Positions 33,919 to 41,884 of a DNA stretch of 64,000 bases are shown here, one piece after another (position 1 is the stretch's first letter; the number at the start of each line of letters is the position of its first letter). The stretch is from Panacagrimonas sp052389915 (GTDB lineage: Bacteria; Pseudomonadota; Gammaproteobacteria; Nevskiales; Nevskiaceae): positions 1 to 64,000 of the forward strand of contig JBQTHL010000078.1 of assembly GCA_052389915.1 (NCBI GenBank), written 5' to 3'. The translations under genes were made by a program, and so were the position numbers. The notes beneath the pieces are model-generated. The model did not search any database and was not told the DNA's origin. It saw only the letters and a program-made list of their open reading frames with translations.

Positions 33919-34985
33919 GGTTCCTCCTGTGTCGCGAGCTTGAGCAGCAGGCCCGGTTCGTCCACGGTCAGTGGTACGGGCTGGAATCCTTCCCGAGCGA
34001 GGTCGGTGTCGAAGCGCAACAGGCGTTCCGGGTCTTGCGTGAGCGCAACGCCGATGTCGCCGCCGCCTGCGCCGCAGCATTTGTAAACGAGACCTGCGGC
34101 GCGTCCGAGTTGCGAGAGCCGTCGATGCTCGACGGACACGATGCCCAGGTTGCTGGCTTCGTCGAGATGGTGCAGGGCCTCCGCATAGGCGTCGGCGATG
34201 CGGATCAGGTCCGCCGTGTCGGTCCGGGACAGTGCCACTGCGCCGGCTTCCGCCAGTCCGCAGAGGCCCTGCATGTGGGCGTCGTACTCGGTCGGGTGTT
34301 GGCCCTTCCAGTCGCGTAGTTTGCTGAGCATGGCGGACGTGGACGCCGAGCGTCCCGACCACACGAAGCGGTAGTGCAGATCGCTGGGCCAGCGCAGTAT
34401 TTTCGGAGCGAGTGGCTTTTGGCGCTGGTAGACGATCGTTCCGCCGAACAGGCTAGTGGCAACATCGACTCCGCTGCCTTGTCCATTTTGAAACGCGCGA
34501 TGCACTTCCAGCATGCGATCACCAAGCCAATGATTGCGATCATCGACCGCATGCGGTTTGTTGACGTGAGCGGATAAAGCACTGGCGCAAGCCGCGGTGA
34601 GCGCGGCGCTGGAGCCCAAGCCCAGTTTGCGAGGCCGCTCAAAGTTGGCTGCGAAGAATGCCGAGGTGTCGAGAATCAGATCGAAGCCGGTGCTCGATCC
34701 AGTGCGGGCCGGTTCGGTGAGAGCCTGGCGAAGCAATTGGCCCACCAGCGCAAAACGGTCCGCTACATCCGGACGGCGCCAGCGCAATCCGTCGGCGCGA
34801 AACGTGAACTCCGCCGGATCGGATTGCAGGTCGGGCGCCAGAACCCGCATCCGGCGACTGTCAGTGACGTTTACGTGAGCCGTTGCGCGTCGGTTGACCG
34901 CCGTCGAGATCGCGGGCGCACCTTCGAGCACAGAGTACTCGCCCAGCAGCACGACCTTTCCTGGGGCGCTGGCAGTGAGGTTCAT
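33915..34985 (-). CDS. Phosphomevalonate kinase (GHMP family)
   Basis: A 356-residue GHMP kinase: NLTASAPGKVVLLGEYSVLE at the N-terminus, ATP-binding LGLGSSAALTAACASAL (about 125-141) and C-terminal CCGAGGGDIGVAL (about 300). Position between mvaD and the HMGR-mevalonate kinase fusion, with the mevalonate kinase accounted for in the fusion, assigns it to phosphomevalonate to diphosphomevalonate. ATG 34985 overlaps the mvaD stop by ATGA and its own stop overlaps the next start by ATGA, so the operon is fully coupled. Confidence 0.9.
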   Translation of the reverse strand: MNLTASAPGKVVLLGEYSVLEGAPAISTAVNRRATAHVNVTDSRRMRVLAPDLQSDPAEFTFRADGLRWRRPDVADRFALVGQLLRQALTEPARTGSSTGFDLILDTSAFFAANFERPRKLGLGSSAALTAACASALSAHVNKPHAVDDRNHWLGDRMLEVHRAFQNGQGSGVDVATSLFGGTIVYQRQKPLAPKILRWPSDLHYRFVWSGRSASTSAMLSKLRDWKGQHPTEYDAHMQGLCGLAEAGAVALSRTDTADLIRIADAYAEALHHLDEASNLGIVSVEHRRLSQLGRAAGLVYKCCGAGGGDIGVALTQDPERLLRFDTDLAREGFQPVPLTVDEPGLLLKLATQEEP

Positions 34986-35989
34986 GCGCAGGCTGCGGTC
35001 CTGAGAGGCAGCAAGGACGCACCGTCGCCGAGACCGCATTCGATCACTTCTACGACGCCAGGAATCTCGCGGAGGGCCGTGGCAACGCGCACTGCCACCG
35101 CGGGTTCGCATATCACTTTCACCTGCGGACCAGCGTCGATGGTGAAGAACGCCGCGACGCCGCTCGCACGCAACTCCCGTGCGCGCTGGATGCAATCCAC
35201 CGTCGCGGCATTCCAGTAAAGCAGGGCCGGCCGCGCCGTCATAGCGAGCGCGTGCATCTTCAGGCAACTGTGCTCGGAGACTTCTGCCAGCGCCTCGAAG
35301 TCGTGATTCAGTACCGCCGTTCGCGCGCCGTCGAGGTCTGCATCCTGCTCCTCGATCCAACTCGTGGTGAAGGGCGAACTGCAGAAGCTGCGGTTCATGC
35401 CGACGGTCGATCCGACCGGTTTTTCAGCTTGCGAGGTCATCGCGACGACAACGCGCAACGGCCATTCCGCCGGAGCGATCAGCGGAATGGCGTGCGAATC
35501 GCTGCCATCGCCTAGCTCGCCACGCTTCCACTCCACGAATCCGCCGAAGATCGAGCGAGCCGCCGATCCGGAACAACGGCGTGCGAGCACCGACAGTTCG
35601 AACGGCGTCAGATGCAGATCGAGCGCTGCTGCGCCGGCAACGACCAGCGCCGCAAAACCTGACGCCGATGACGCCAGTCCCGCGCCAGTCGGAAAGTTGT
35701 TGTGGCTGTCCACGCTGGCGCACCAGTCCACTTGCGCGATGTCGCACAACAGATTCAATGCGGCCGACACGCGTGCCTGCTTCGAGGGTTCGGCTCGCCC
35801 ATTCAGAGTGAAAGTATCGGTGTGCGACTGCGGTTGAAAGCAGACCTGCGTTTCGGTCCACAGACCGTCCAGCGTGATCGACAGGGATCCGACCGCAGGC
35901 AGGTTCAGTTCCGCATCGCGCTTGCCCCAATACTTCACCAGCGCGATGTTGGACGGCGCGCGGGCGAGCGCCTGACGTGGTGCGCTCAC
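34982..35989 (-). CDS. mvaD: Diphosphomevalonate decarboxylase
   Basis: Converts mevalonate diphosphate to IPP with ATP. The 335-residue protein shows APSNIALVKYWGKRD at the N-terminus, the phosphate loop PTGAGLASSASGFAAL, SARRCSGSAARSIFGGFVEW-like catalytic region and FFTIDAGPQVKV. GTG 35989 with AAGGAG five bases upstream is the start. It is the first gene of a four-gene operon (mvaD, phosphomevalonate kinase, HMGR-MVK, idi) that diverges from crtI across about 130 bp. HMG-CoA synthase and thiolase are not in the window. Confidence 0.95.
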   Translation of the reverse strand: MSAPRQALARAPSNIALVKYWGKRDAELNLPAVGSLSITLDGLWTETQVCFQPQSHTDTFTLNGRAEPSKQARVSAALNLLCDIAQVDWCASVDSHNNFPTGAGLASSASGFAALVVAGAAALDLHLTPFELSVLARRCSGSAARSIFGGFVEWKRGELGDGSDSHAIPLIAPAEWPLRVVVAMTSQAEKPVGSTVGMNRSFCSSPFTTSWIEEQDADLDGARTAVLNHDFEALAEVSEHSCLKMHALAMTARPALLYWNAATVDCIQRARELRASGVAAFFTIDAGPQVKVICEPAVAVRVATALREIPGVVEVIECGLGDGASLLPLRTAACA

Positions 35990-36086
35990 CGGGTCTCCTT
36001 CCCGCCAGCACGCACGAGGCTTTCCGGTCGATCAGCAAGGTCGGACTCCTTAGAAGCCAGCATGTTGAACACGGGTTTGAGCTGGT

Positions 36087-36129
36087 TGTCAGTCTTAACT
36101 GACTTCTAGATTGTCACACAATGTTGACA
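36087..36129. promoter_or_regulatory. Tandem PpsR/CrtJ-like boxes between mvaD and crtI
   Basis: TGTCACACAATGTTGACA (36112-36129) is a perfect TGT-N12-ACA box, the PpsR/CrtJ operator pattern of purple bacteria; it covers the crtI ATG (36121). Seven bases before it lies TGTCAGTCTTAACTGACT (36087-36104), a near-match containing the inverted repeat GTCAGT/ACTGAC. CrtJ binds paired sites about 8 bp apart cooperatively, so the layout fits. The pair could repress crtI and, from the other side, the mevalonate operon. No ppsR gene is in the window. Confidence 0.6.
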
Positions 36130-37653
36130 GTTCCCACCCTGACACTGCCCGCAGCCCGCTCAACCGGTCTGAAGCCTCACGCAGTGGTGATCGGGAGCGG
36201 TTTCGGTGGACTGGCTGCGGCGGTTCGGCTAGGCGCTCGGGGATTTTGCGTCACCGTGCTGGAAAAGCTCGACGCGCCCGGTGGCCGCGCCTATGTGTAT
36301 CGGCAGGACGGGTTCACTTTTGACGCCGGCCCGACGATCGTCACCGCGCCCTTCCTGTTCGAGGAGCTATGGAGCCTGTGCGGCAAACGACTGGCCGATG
36401 ACGTGGAGCTGCGTCCAGTCACGCCGTTCTACCGCATCCGTTTTCATGATGGCGCGAGCTTTGACTACACAGGAGATGCGGACGAGATGAACGCCGAGGT
36501 TGCGCGCTTCTCGCCGTCCGATGTCGAGGGATACAAGCGGTTTATGAAGGCGAGCGAAGGAATTTTTCACGTCGGCTTCGAACAACTCGGCCATGTGTCA
36601 TTCGGCTCTTTCGGCGACATGGTGAAAATCATCCCGGCCATGATGCGACTGGAGAGTTACCGCACGGTTTATGGCCTGGTGTCGAGCTACATCAAGGATC
36701 CGCGCCTGCGCGTGGTGCTGAGCTTTCACCCGCTGCTGATTGGAGGCAATCCGTTTTCGGCCACGTCCATCTACTGTCTGATTGCCTTCCTGGAACGTCG
36801 CTGGGGTGTGCACTTCGCCATGGGCGGTACCGGTGAATTGGTGCGCGGCCTGGTGAAGCTGATCGAAGGGCAGGGCGGCAAAGTCGAATGCAATCGGGAA
36901 GTGCAGCAGATCATCGTGCGCAAAGGTGTTGCGACCGGCGTGCGCCTGGTCGGTGGGCGGGAACTCGAGGCCGATGTCGTGGTGTCCAACGTCGACTCCG
37001 CCTGGACCTATCGCCATCTGATCGCGCCCGAATCGCGCAGCCGCTGGACCAATCGCAAGATCGAGACCTCGCGTTATTCGATGGGCCTGTTCGTCTGGTA
37101 TTTCGGCACGCGCAAGCAGTACACGGACGTGCCGCATCACATGATTCTGCTGGGCCCCCGTTACAGGGAACTGCTGCGTGACATCTTCGACCGCAAGATC
37201 CTGGCCGATGACTTCAGCCTTTATCTGCACCGTCCCACGGCCACTGACCCCTCGCTCGCACCGCCAGGATGCGATGCGTTTTACGTGCTGTCGCCGGTGC
37301 CGAACCTGGGCAGCGGCACGCGCTGGAACGAGGTGGCGGAGAAATACAGGCAAGCGCTTTGCAAGAGCCTGAGCGAGACAGTGCTGCCGGATCTGGAAAA
37401 TCAGATCGTCACCTCGCACATGCTCACGCCGCAGGACTTTCAGGATCGCCTCAACTCCTATCAAGGTGCCGCGTTTGGGCTGGAGCCGGTTCTGAAACAA
37501 AGTGCGTGGTTCCGCCCGCACAACCGCAGCGAGGACGTGGAACATCTTTACTTGGTAGGCGCGGGGACGCATCCCGGCGCCGGCCTGCCCGGCGTGCTGT
37601 CTTCCGCTCGTGTTCTCGACTCGGTTGTGCCCGATGCAGCCGCATTTGCCTGA
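36121..37653 (+). CDS. crtI: Phytoene desaturase
   Basis: Inserts double bonds into phytoene to give lycopene or neurosporene. The 510-residue FAD protein begins, after about 20 residues, with HAVVIGSGFGGLAAAVRLG (Rossmann GxGxxG) and LEKLDAPGGRAYV, and ends with YLVGAGTHPGAGLPGVLSSARV, the CrtI-type C-terminus. Length is normal. ATG 36121 is the annotated start but lies inside a CrtJ-like box and lacks a clear ribosome site, so the true start may be a little downstream. crtB overlaps its 3' end by 20 bp. Confidence 0.96.
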   Translation: MLTVPTLTLPAARSTGLKPHAVVIGSGFGGLAAAVRLGARGFCVTVLEKLDAPGGRAYVYRQDGFTFDAGPTIVTAPFLFEELWSLCGKRLADDVELRPVTPFYRIRFHDGASFDYTGDADEMNAEVARFSPSDVEGYKRFMKASEGIFHVGFEQLGHVSFGSFGDMVKIIPAMMRLESYRTVYGLVSSYIKDPRLRVVLSFHPLLIGGNPFSATSIYCLIAFLERRWGVHFAMGGTGELVRGLVKLIEGQGGKVECNREVQQIIVRKGVATGVRLVGGRELEADVVVSNVDSAWTYRHLIAPESRSRWTNRKIETSRYSMGLFVWYFGTRKQYTDVPHHMILLGPRYRELLRDIFDRKILADDFSLYLHRPTATDPSLAPPGCDAFYVLSPVPNLGSGTRWNEVAEKYRQALCKSLSETVLPDLENQIVTSHMLTPQDFQDRLNSYQGAAFGLEPVLKQSAWFRPHNRSEDVEHLYLVGAGTHPGAGLPGVLSSARVLDSVVPDAAAFA

Positions 37654-38701
37654 ATCCATCGACCCTGCCGACCTTGCCGCCTGCCGCGAACTGCTGCGCG
37701 CGGGCTCGAAGTCCTTTGCCGCGGCCTCGAAACTGTTGCCGCGCGAAGTGCGCGATTCGGCCACCGTCCTCTACGCTTTCTGCCGCGAAGCGGACGATGC
37801 AGTCGATCTGCAAGCCGGTGGTGGCGAGGCGGTCGCCGTCTTGAGCAGCCGTCTGGATCGCATCTACGCCGGGCAGCCGCTGGCCATGCCTGTCGATCGC
37901 GCTTTGGCCGCCGTGCTGACCCGGCACGCCCTGCCGCGAATCCTGTTCGATGCGCTGATCGAGGGCTTCGAGTGGGATGCACAGAATCGGCGCTACACCA
38001 CGCTCACCGAGCTGGAGAGTTATGCCGCGCGCGTTGCTGGGACCGTCGGCGCGATGATGTCGGTGCTAATGGGCGTGTACACGCCGACGGCGCTGGCGCG
38101 CGCCTGCGATCTGGGTGTGGCGATGCAGTTGACCAACATAGCGCGCGATGTCGGCGAAGATGCGCGCAACGGCCGGCTTTACCTGCCGCTCGCCTGGTTG
38201 CGCGAGGCTGGCATCGATCCCGATGTCTGGCTGGCAGCGCCCCACTTCAACCAGGGTATTGGCTCGGTCGTTCGGCGACTGCTCGACGCAGCGGACCGGC
38301 TGTATACGCGCGTTGCGGCCGGTGTCGCGGAACTGCCGTCCGGCTGCCGACCCGGCATCAACGCCGCACGTTTCATCTACGCGGAAATCGGCCGCGAGGT
38401 GGGGCGCGGCGGATATGACTCGGTGTCGCGGCGAGCCTTCGTCACCTCGGCGCGCAAAGCCTTGCTGCTTATGAAGGCCTATGCGCGTACGGCGGACTCG
38501 CCGGTCGCGACTTTCGAGCCGCCGCTAGTCGCGACACGCTTTCTTGTCGAAGCCGTTTCGGCTTGCGCGCCGACCGTTGTCCTGAGGGATGAAGCGGAGC
38601 GGTCGGTCCCCCATTGGTGGCATTTTCGTTCGCGTGCGCTCTGGCTGATCGACCTGTTCGAGCGCCTGGAGCGACGTGATCGTACGCTAGCGCCGGAGTA
38701 G
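37634..38701 (+). CDS. crtB: Phytoene synthase
   Basis: Condenses two GGPP into phytoene. The 355-residue protein has the two Asp-rich Mg-binding motifs READDAVD (about 54-61) and DVGEDARNGRLYLP (about 172-185), and YAARVAGTVGAMM typical of squalene/phytoene synthases. ATG 37634 overlaps crtI by 20 bp, so the two are co-translated. It is followed 7 bp later by a short membrane-protein ORF. Confidence 0.96.
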   Translation: MQPHLPESIDPADLAACRELLRAGSKSFAAASKLLPREVRDSATVLYAFCREADDAVDLQAGGGEAVAVLSSRLDRIYAGQPLAMPVDRALAAVLTRHALPRILFDALIEGFEWDAQNRRYTTLTELESYAARVAGTVGAMMSVLMGVYTPTALARACDLGVAMQLTNIARDVGEDARNGRLYLPLAWLREAGIDPDVWLAAPHFNQGIGSVVRRLLDAADRLYTRVAAGVAELPSGCRPGINAARFIYAEIGREVGRGGYDSVSRRAFVTSARKALLLMKAYARTADSPVATFEPPLVATRFLVEAVSACAPTVVLRDEAERSVPHWWHFRSRALWLIDLFERLERRDRTLAPE

Positions 38702-38708
38702 GCTGCTG

Positions 38709-38885
38709 GTGGATACGCAACTCGCTGGAATCTTCGAACTCTCACTGGTGTTCGGCAGCCTGTTGCTGTTCCTGATCTGGGAACTGGTCTTGCTGCGCCG
38801 CTCGCAGCGGCGGGACGAAGAAAAGGAAAAGGCTGCCCAGCGAGAATCGCTGAGCCAGGACGACTCCAAAGGAGAAAGACGATGA
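38709..38885 (+). CDS. 58-residue single-span membrane protein downstream of crtB
   Basis: GTG 38709 with GGAG ten bases upstream opens a 58-codon frame: a short periplasmic-side N-terminus, one hydrophobic helix (LSLVFGSLLLFLIWELVLL) and a strongly charged tail (RRSQRRDEEKEKAAQRES). The stop overlaps the ATG of the next gene (ATGA). The CcoQ/CcoS-like shape is common among small assembly proteins, but I recognise no family. Coupling to crtB and to the next membrane protein suggests a role in the pigment membrane. Confidence 0.65.
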   Translation: MDTQLAGIFELSLVFGSLLLFLIWELVLLRRSQRRDEEKEKAAQRESLSQDDSKGERR

Positions 38886-39352
38886 CGGCCATCTATAACC
38901 AAGCCGCGAATACCGGACTCTCCGCTCGCCAAACGGACGCTTTGCGTTCTGGATCTGCTGCCTTGCGCGGTCTGCTGTTGCTTGGGTGCCTGTGCAGCCT
39001 GCTGCTTACGACCCTGCTCGTCGATCCGGCGCCCGAACGCCTAGTCGATGCCGGGCTTGACACCCTGCTGCGCGGCATGGCGGTGATCAAGGCCGGGATG
39101 GTGCTGATCGCGCTGGCTGTGCTGTGGTGGCGATTCGGCAAGCCGATTCCGTCGACCACCGCTGCGGTCTATCTCGTTGGCACCTGGCTGGCCACAGCCG
39201 CGACCGTGCTGATCTGGAACTTGAGCGATATCGCCCTCGCGGCTGGGGCGTTCCACCTCGGCGAAATCGCGGTATTGCTCGTCGCTTGGCGGGACGGCCT
39301 TGCGATCCAGAGCCTGCGCCGGCCGGCCGGCACGCTGAACGCGCCCCGCTGA
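38882..39352 (+). CDS. Four-helix membrane protein of unknown function
   Basis: A 156-residue protein with about four membrane helices (LRGLLLLGCLCSLLLTTLLV, AGMVLIALAVLWW, STTAAVYLVGTWLATAATVL, AGAFHLGEIAVLLVAW). I do not recognise the family. It is coupled to the preceding 58-residue ORF by ATGA and converges on crtC with 10 bp between. Its position at the end of the crtI-crtB operon implies a link to carotenoid or photosynthetic-membrane formation, which is inference only. Confidence 0.75.
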   Translation: MTAIYNQAANTGLSARQTDALRSGSAALRGLLLLGCLCSLLLTTLLVDPAPERLVDAGLDTLLRGMAVIKAGMVLIALAVLWWRFGKPIPSTTAAVYLVGTWLATAATVLIWNLSDIALAAGAFHLGEIAVLLVAWRDGLAIQSLRRPAGTLNAPR

Positions 39353-39362
39353 ACGCGCCTGC

Positions 39363-40310
39363 TCAGCGTGCCCGCCGCGGCATGCGGAACGGCAGCATGG
39401 CTTGCACCACAGGCGAACGGAAGCGGTCTAGGTCCAGGCTCTCGTGTACCGACTCGCTCGGCTCGCCCAGCAGCCGATGCGATACCAGCGAACGCGTGTA
39501 GAAGGGCGTGTCTTCCAAGGTTCGCGCGACGCACGCAACGCCATCCTGGGAGCGCGTGGCGCGCCCGACTCTCCAGCGACTTGCAGGAAGCGCGATCCGC
39601 GGTGGCGCCTCGAAAGAGCTGACTGTGCCGTTTCGATCGAAATGTAGTGCCAACTCTTTCCGCGGACCGCTTCTCTCGTTCACGTCGTAGATCACCGCAG
39701 TTCCATCCTGAATGTTCGAGCGTGACCAGTGCCAGCTTCGGATGCTCGTTTCGAGCGGCTCGTCGCCGTGGTTCGAGTCGCAATAGCCGCTGCCGGACCA
39801 GCGTAGCGCAGGCATATCGAAGCGCACTTCGACACGCGACTTCGGCGCAATCGGCCGCCACACATGCAGGCCGGCGCTGTCCAGCCTCGACGCGTGTTCG
39901 ACCAGCGTTTCGGGAATCACGCGGACCTCGCCGCGCAGGTGCGAGGGCAGGGGAACGGTCACTTCGTCGATCTGGAACCGCAGCGCCTGGCCGTCCCAGG
40001 CGAGCTGGCTCGGCCCGATCTGAAACGTATTTGAATCGCGCCGACAATCCCTGCAACCGCGCTCGGTCATCGCCCAACGTTTTCCTCGCGGACCGTACAG
40101 GCAGACGTTGAGCGCGCAATGATTCGGCGGATCGGCCTGACCCCGACGTCGCGCCCAAGCGTAGTAGGGCGAGAAGACGCTGCCGATGAAGGCGATCAGG
40201 GTGATGCCGTGCTGGCCGTCGTCGCTCAGCGCATCGACGTACCACCACGAATAACCATTGGGTGGAACGAGGCGGTCGAAGCGAGGTCCTCCACCAGACT
40301 CGCGGCCGCA
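39363..40310 (-). CDS. crtC: Carotenoid 1,2-hydratase, no normal start codon visible
   Basis: Adds water at the C-1,2 end of lycopene/neurosporene in the spirilloxanthin route. The family N-terminus GGPRFDRLVPPNGYSWWYVDALSDDG is followed by GITLIAFIGSVFSPYYAWARRRG, NVCLYGPRGKRWAMTERG and GYCDSNHGDEPL, all CrtC landmarks. In this frame there is no ATG, GTG or TTG at or just before the conserved N-terminus; the nearest ATG is some 65 codons upstream, inside crtD. The coordinates given cover the conserved protein only. The 5' part overlaps crtD by at least 85 bp. Possibilities are a non-standard start, ribosomal frameshifting from crtD, or a sequencing error. Confidence 0.88.
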   Translation of the reverse strand, partial: CGRESGGGPRFDRLVPPNGYSWWYVDALSDDGQHGITLIAFIGSVFSPYYAWARRRGQADPPNHCALNVCLYGPRGKRWAMTERGCRDCRRDSNTFQIGPSQLAWDGQALRFQIDEVTVPLPSHLRGEVRVIPETLVEHASRLDSAGLHVWRPIAPKSRVEVRFDMPALRWSGSGYCDSNHGDEPLETSIRSWHWSRSNIQDGTAVIYDVNERSGPRKELALHFDRNGTVSSFEAPPRIALPASRWRVGRATRSQDGVACVARTLEDTPFYTRSLVSHRLLGEPSESVHESLDLDRFRSPVVQAMLPFRMPRRAR

Positions 40311-41767
40311 AGCCTCCCAGACAACGCTGCCATCGGCACACCCGGTCCCGGATGCGTGCTGCCCCCGGCTAGGTAAAGGCCCGGCATTCGAGTCCTCGAT
40401 CCCGCGCGGTTGAACGAGGCCATCCAGCCGTGCGACGCGGGGCCGTAGAGGGCTCCGCCCGTCGCCGGGAACATCTGATTGAATCCGGCCGGGGTCATCA
40501 CCTGGGTCCATTCCGGAGCGCGGCGCAGCCTCAGCCCGCAGCGCTCCAGCAGTTGGAAGCTGCGCGTTTCGCATGAGCGGATCTCCGCTTCGTCGTAAGG
40601 ATGTGTGTCGCCGTTGGCGGGCGCGTTGATGAGGCAGAGCAGGCGTTCAGGCGTGTCGGCTGGGTGGTCGTCATGAGTGCCGCGATCCTGTGCGCAGACG
40701 TAGACCGTGGGCTCGGTCGGCACCTGCGTTCGCTTGAAAATATCGTCGAACTCGCGCGGGTAATCGAACGAGAAGAAGACGTTGTGTCGATGCAGCGGGA
40801 AGCCCTCGGTTTCAGCGCGTAGCATCCAGGTGATGGCCGAAAGCGAGCGCGTTGCTCCGCGCGCCCGAGGTGTCGCGCGCGCGGCCTCGGGTCCGAACAG
40901 GCCGTGCGAGACGGCCGCGCTGTCAGCGTTGACCACGACCGCATCGGCGTCGAGATGTTCGCCGGTCCGGAGTTTCACTCCGCTGACGCGGCCAGAACGA
41001 GTTGTGATCTCCGCAGCTTCGGTGGCGTATCGAAAGCTCGCGCCGCAAGACTTTGCTGTATTCGCAAGCGCCTGCGGGAGGCGATGCATGCCGCCCTTGA
41101 TCAGCCACACGCCATCCTGCTCGACATGCGCGACCAGCATCAGCGTCGCCGGTGCGAGGAAAGGAGACGACCCGCAGTACGTCGCATAGCGGGCAAACAG
41201 TTGCCGCAGCCGCGAGTCGTGGAAGTGCCGGCCCAACCCGCGCCAAAGATTCTCGAACGGAGTGATGCGCCACAGGTCGCCCACTCCACGCGAGCCCACG
41301 GCGCGAACCAGAGCCTGTGGACTGGCGCAGGACGAGCGGATGAACGGGCTTTCCAGCGTCTTGTAGATGCCGCGCGCACGTTTCGCGAATTCGAGATAAC
41401 GACGGCCCTCGGCGGGGCCGGCAAAAGCGGCGATGGCTTCTGCCGATTGCTTGAGGTCCGCGTGCAGATCGAGATGCGAACCGCCCGCCCAGGCATGTCT
41501 GGCCAGGGTGGTCGCGCGTTCGAGCTGGACGTGGTCCGAGAACCACAGGCCGGCGGCCGCAAATATTTCCTCGAACACCCAGCGCATCGTGAAGACCGTA
41601 GGCCCTGCATCGATGCGTACCCCTCCTACTTCGACCTCGCGCAGCTTCCCGCCCGCGCTGGCTGCGCGTTCTACAACGGTCACGACCAGGCCCTTCGCGG
41701 CCAGTTCCAGCGCCGCGACCAGCCCACCAACGCCGGCTCCAATCACCACCACTCTCGCCGCAGTCAT
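40226..41767 (-). CDS. crtD: Methoxyneurosporene/hydroxylycopene 3,4-desaturase
   Basis: C-3,4 desaturase of spirilloxanthin/spheroidene synthesis. The 513-residue FAD protein begins RVVVIGAGVGGLVAALELAAKG and EVEVGGVRIDAGPTVFTM, and ends LYLAGGSTHPGPGVPMAALSGRLAAA, the CrtI/CrtD pattern; position next to crtC and the VEDLA end favour CrtD. Length is normal. ATG 41767 starts about 118 bp from the divergent crtE, across a CrtJ-like box. Its last ~85 bp also encode the start of crtC in another frame. Confidence 0.93.
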   Translation of the reverse strand: MTAARVVVIGAGVGGLVAALELAAKGLVVTVVERAASAGGKLREVEVGGVRIDAGPTVFTMRWVFEEIFAAAGLWFSDHVQLERATTLARHAWAGGSHLDLHADLKQSAEAIAAFAGPAEGRRYLEFAKRARGIYKTLESPFIRSSCASPQALVRAVGSRGVGDLWRITPFENLWRGLGRHFHDSRLRQLFARYATYCGSSPFLAPATLMLVAHVEQDGVWLIKGGMHRLPQALANTAKSCGASFRYATEAAEITTRSGRVSGVKLRTGEHLDADAVVVNADSAAVSHGLFGPEAARATPRARGATRSLSAITWMLRAETEGFPLHRHNVFFSFDYPREFDDIFKRTQVPTEPTVYVCAQDRGTHDDHPADTPERLLCLINAPANGDTHPYDEAEIRSCETRSFQLLERCGLRLRRAPEWTQVMTPAGFNQMFPATGGALYGPASHGWMASFNRAGSRTRMPGLYLAGGSTHPGPGVPMAALSGRLAAASLVEDLASTASFHPMVIRGGTSMR

Positions 41768-41780
41768 GTCCGACGACCCC

Positions 41781-41829
41781 TGTTGTGTCTCGTTGACGAG
41801 TCAAACCTGGATGTCTAGAGTACATGACA
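41781..41829. promoter_or_regulatory. PpsR/CrtJ-like boxes between crtD and crtE
   Basis: TGTCTAGAGTACATGACA (41812-41829) fits TGT-N12-ACA exactly. A near-match TGT-N12-ACG (41781-41798) lies 13 bp away, and TTGAC-GA-GTCAA (41793-41804) overlaps it as an inverted repeat. The region separates the divergent crtDC and crtEF units, the classic position of a CrtJ operator in Rhodobacter-type clusters. Confidence 0.55.
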
Positions 41830-41884
41830 CAAGAACACGACAACGCAGGATGACAAACCTGGACGCCATAAGGGGACCCGCATC

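Noticed and set aside
33919..34362. N-terminal extension of the HMGR-mevalonate kinase frame
   Set aside because: It lies within the phosphomevalonate kinase gene in another phase; ATG 33918 has a perfect AGGAGG site and the family N-terminus.
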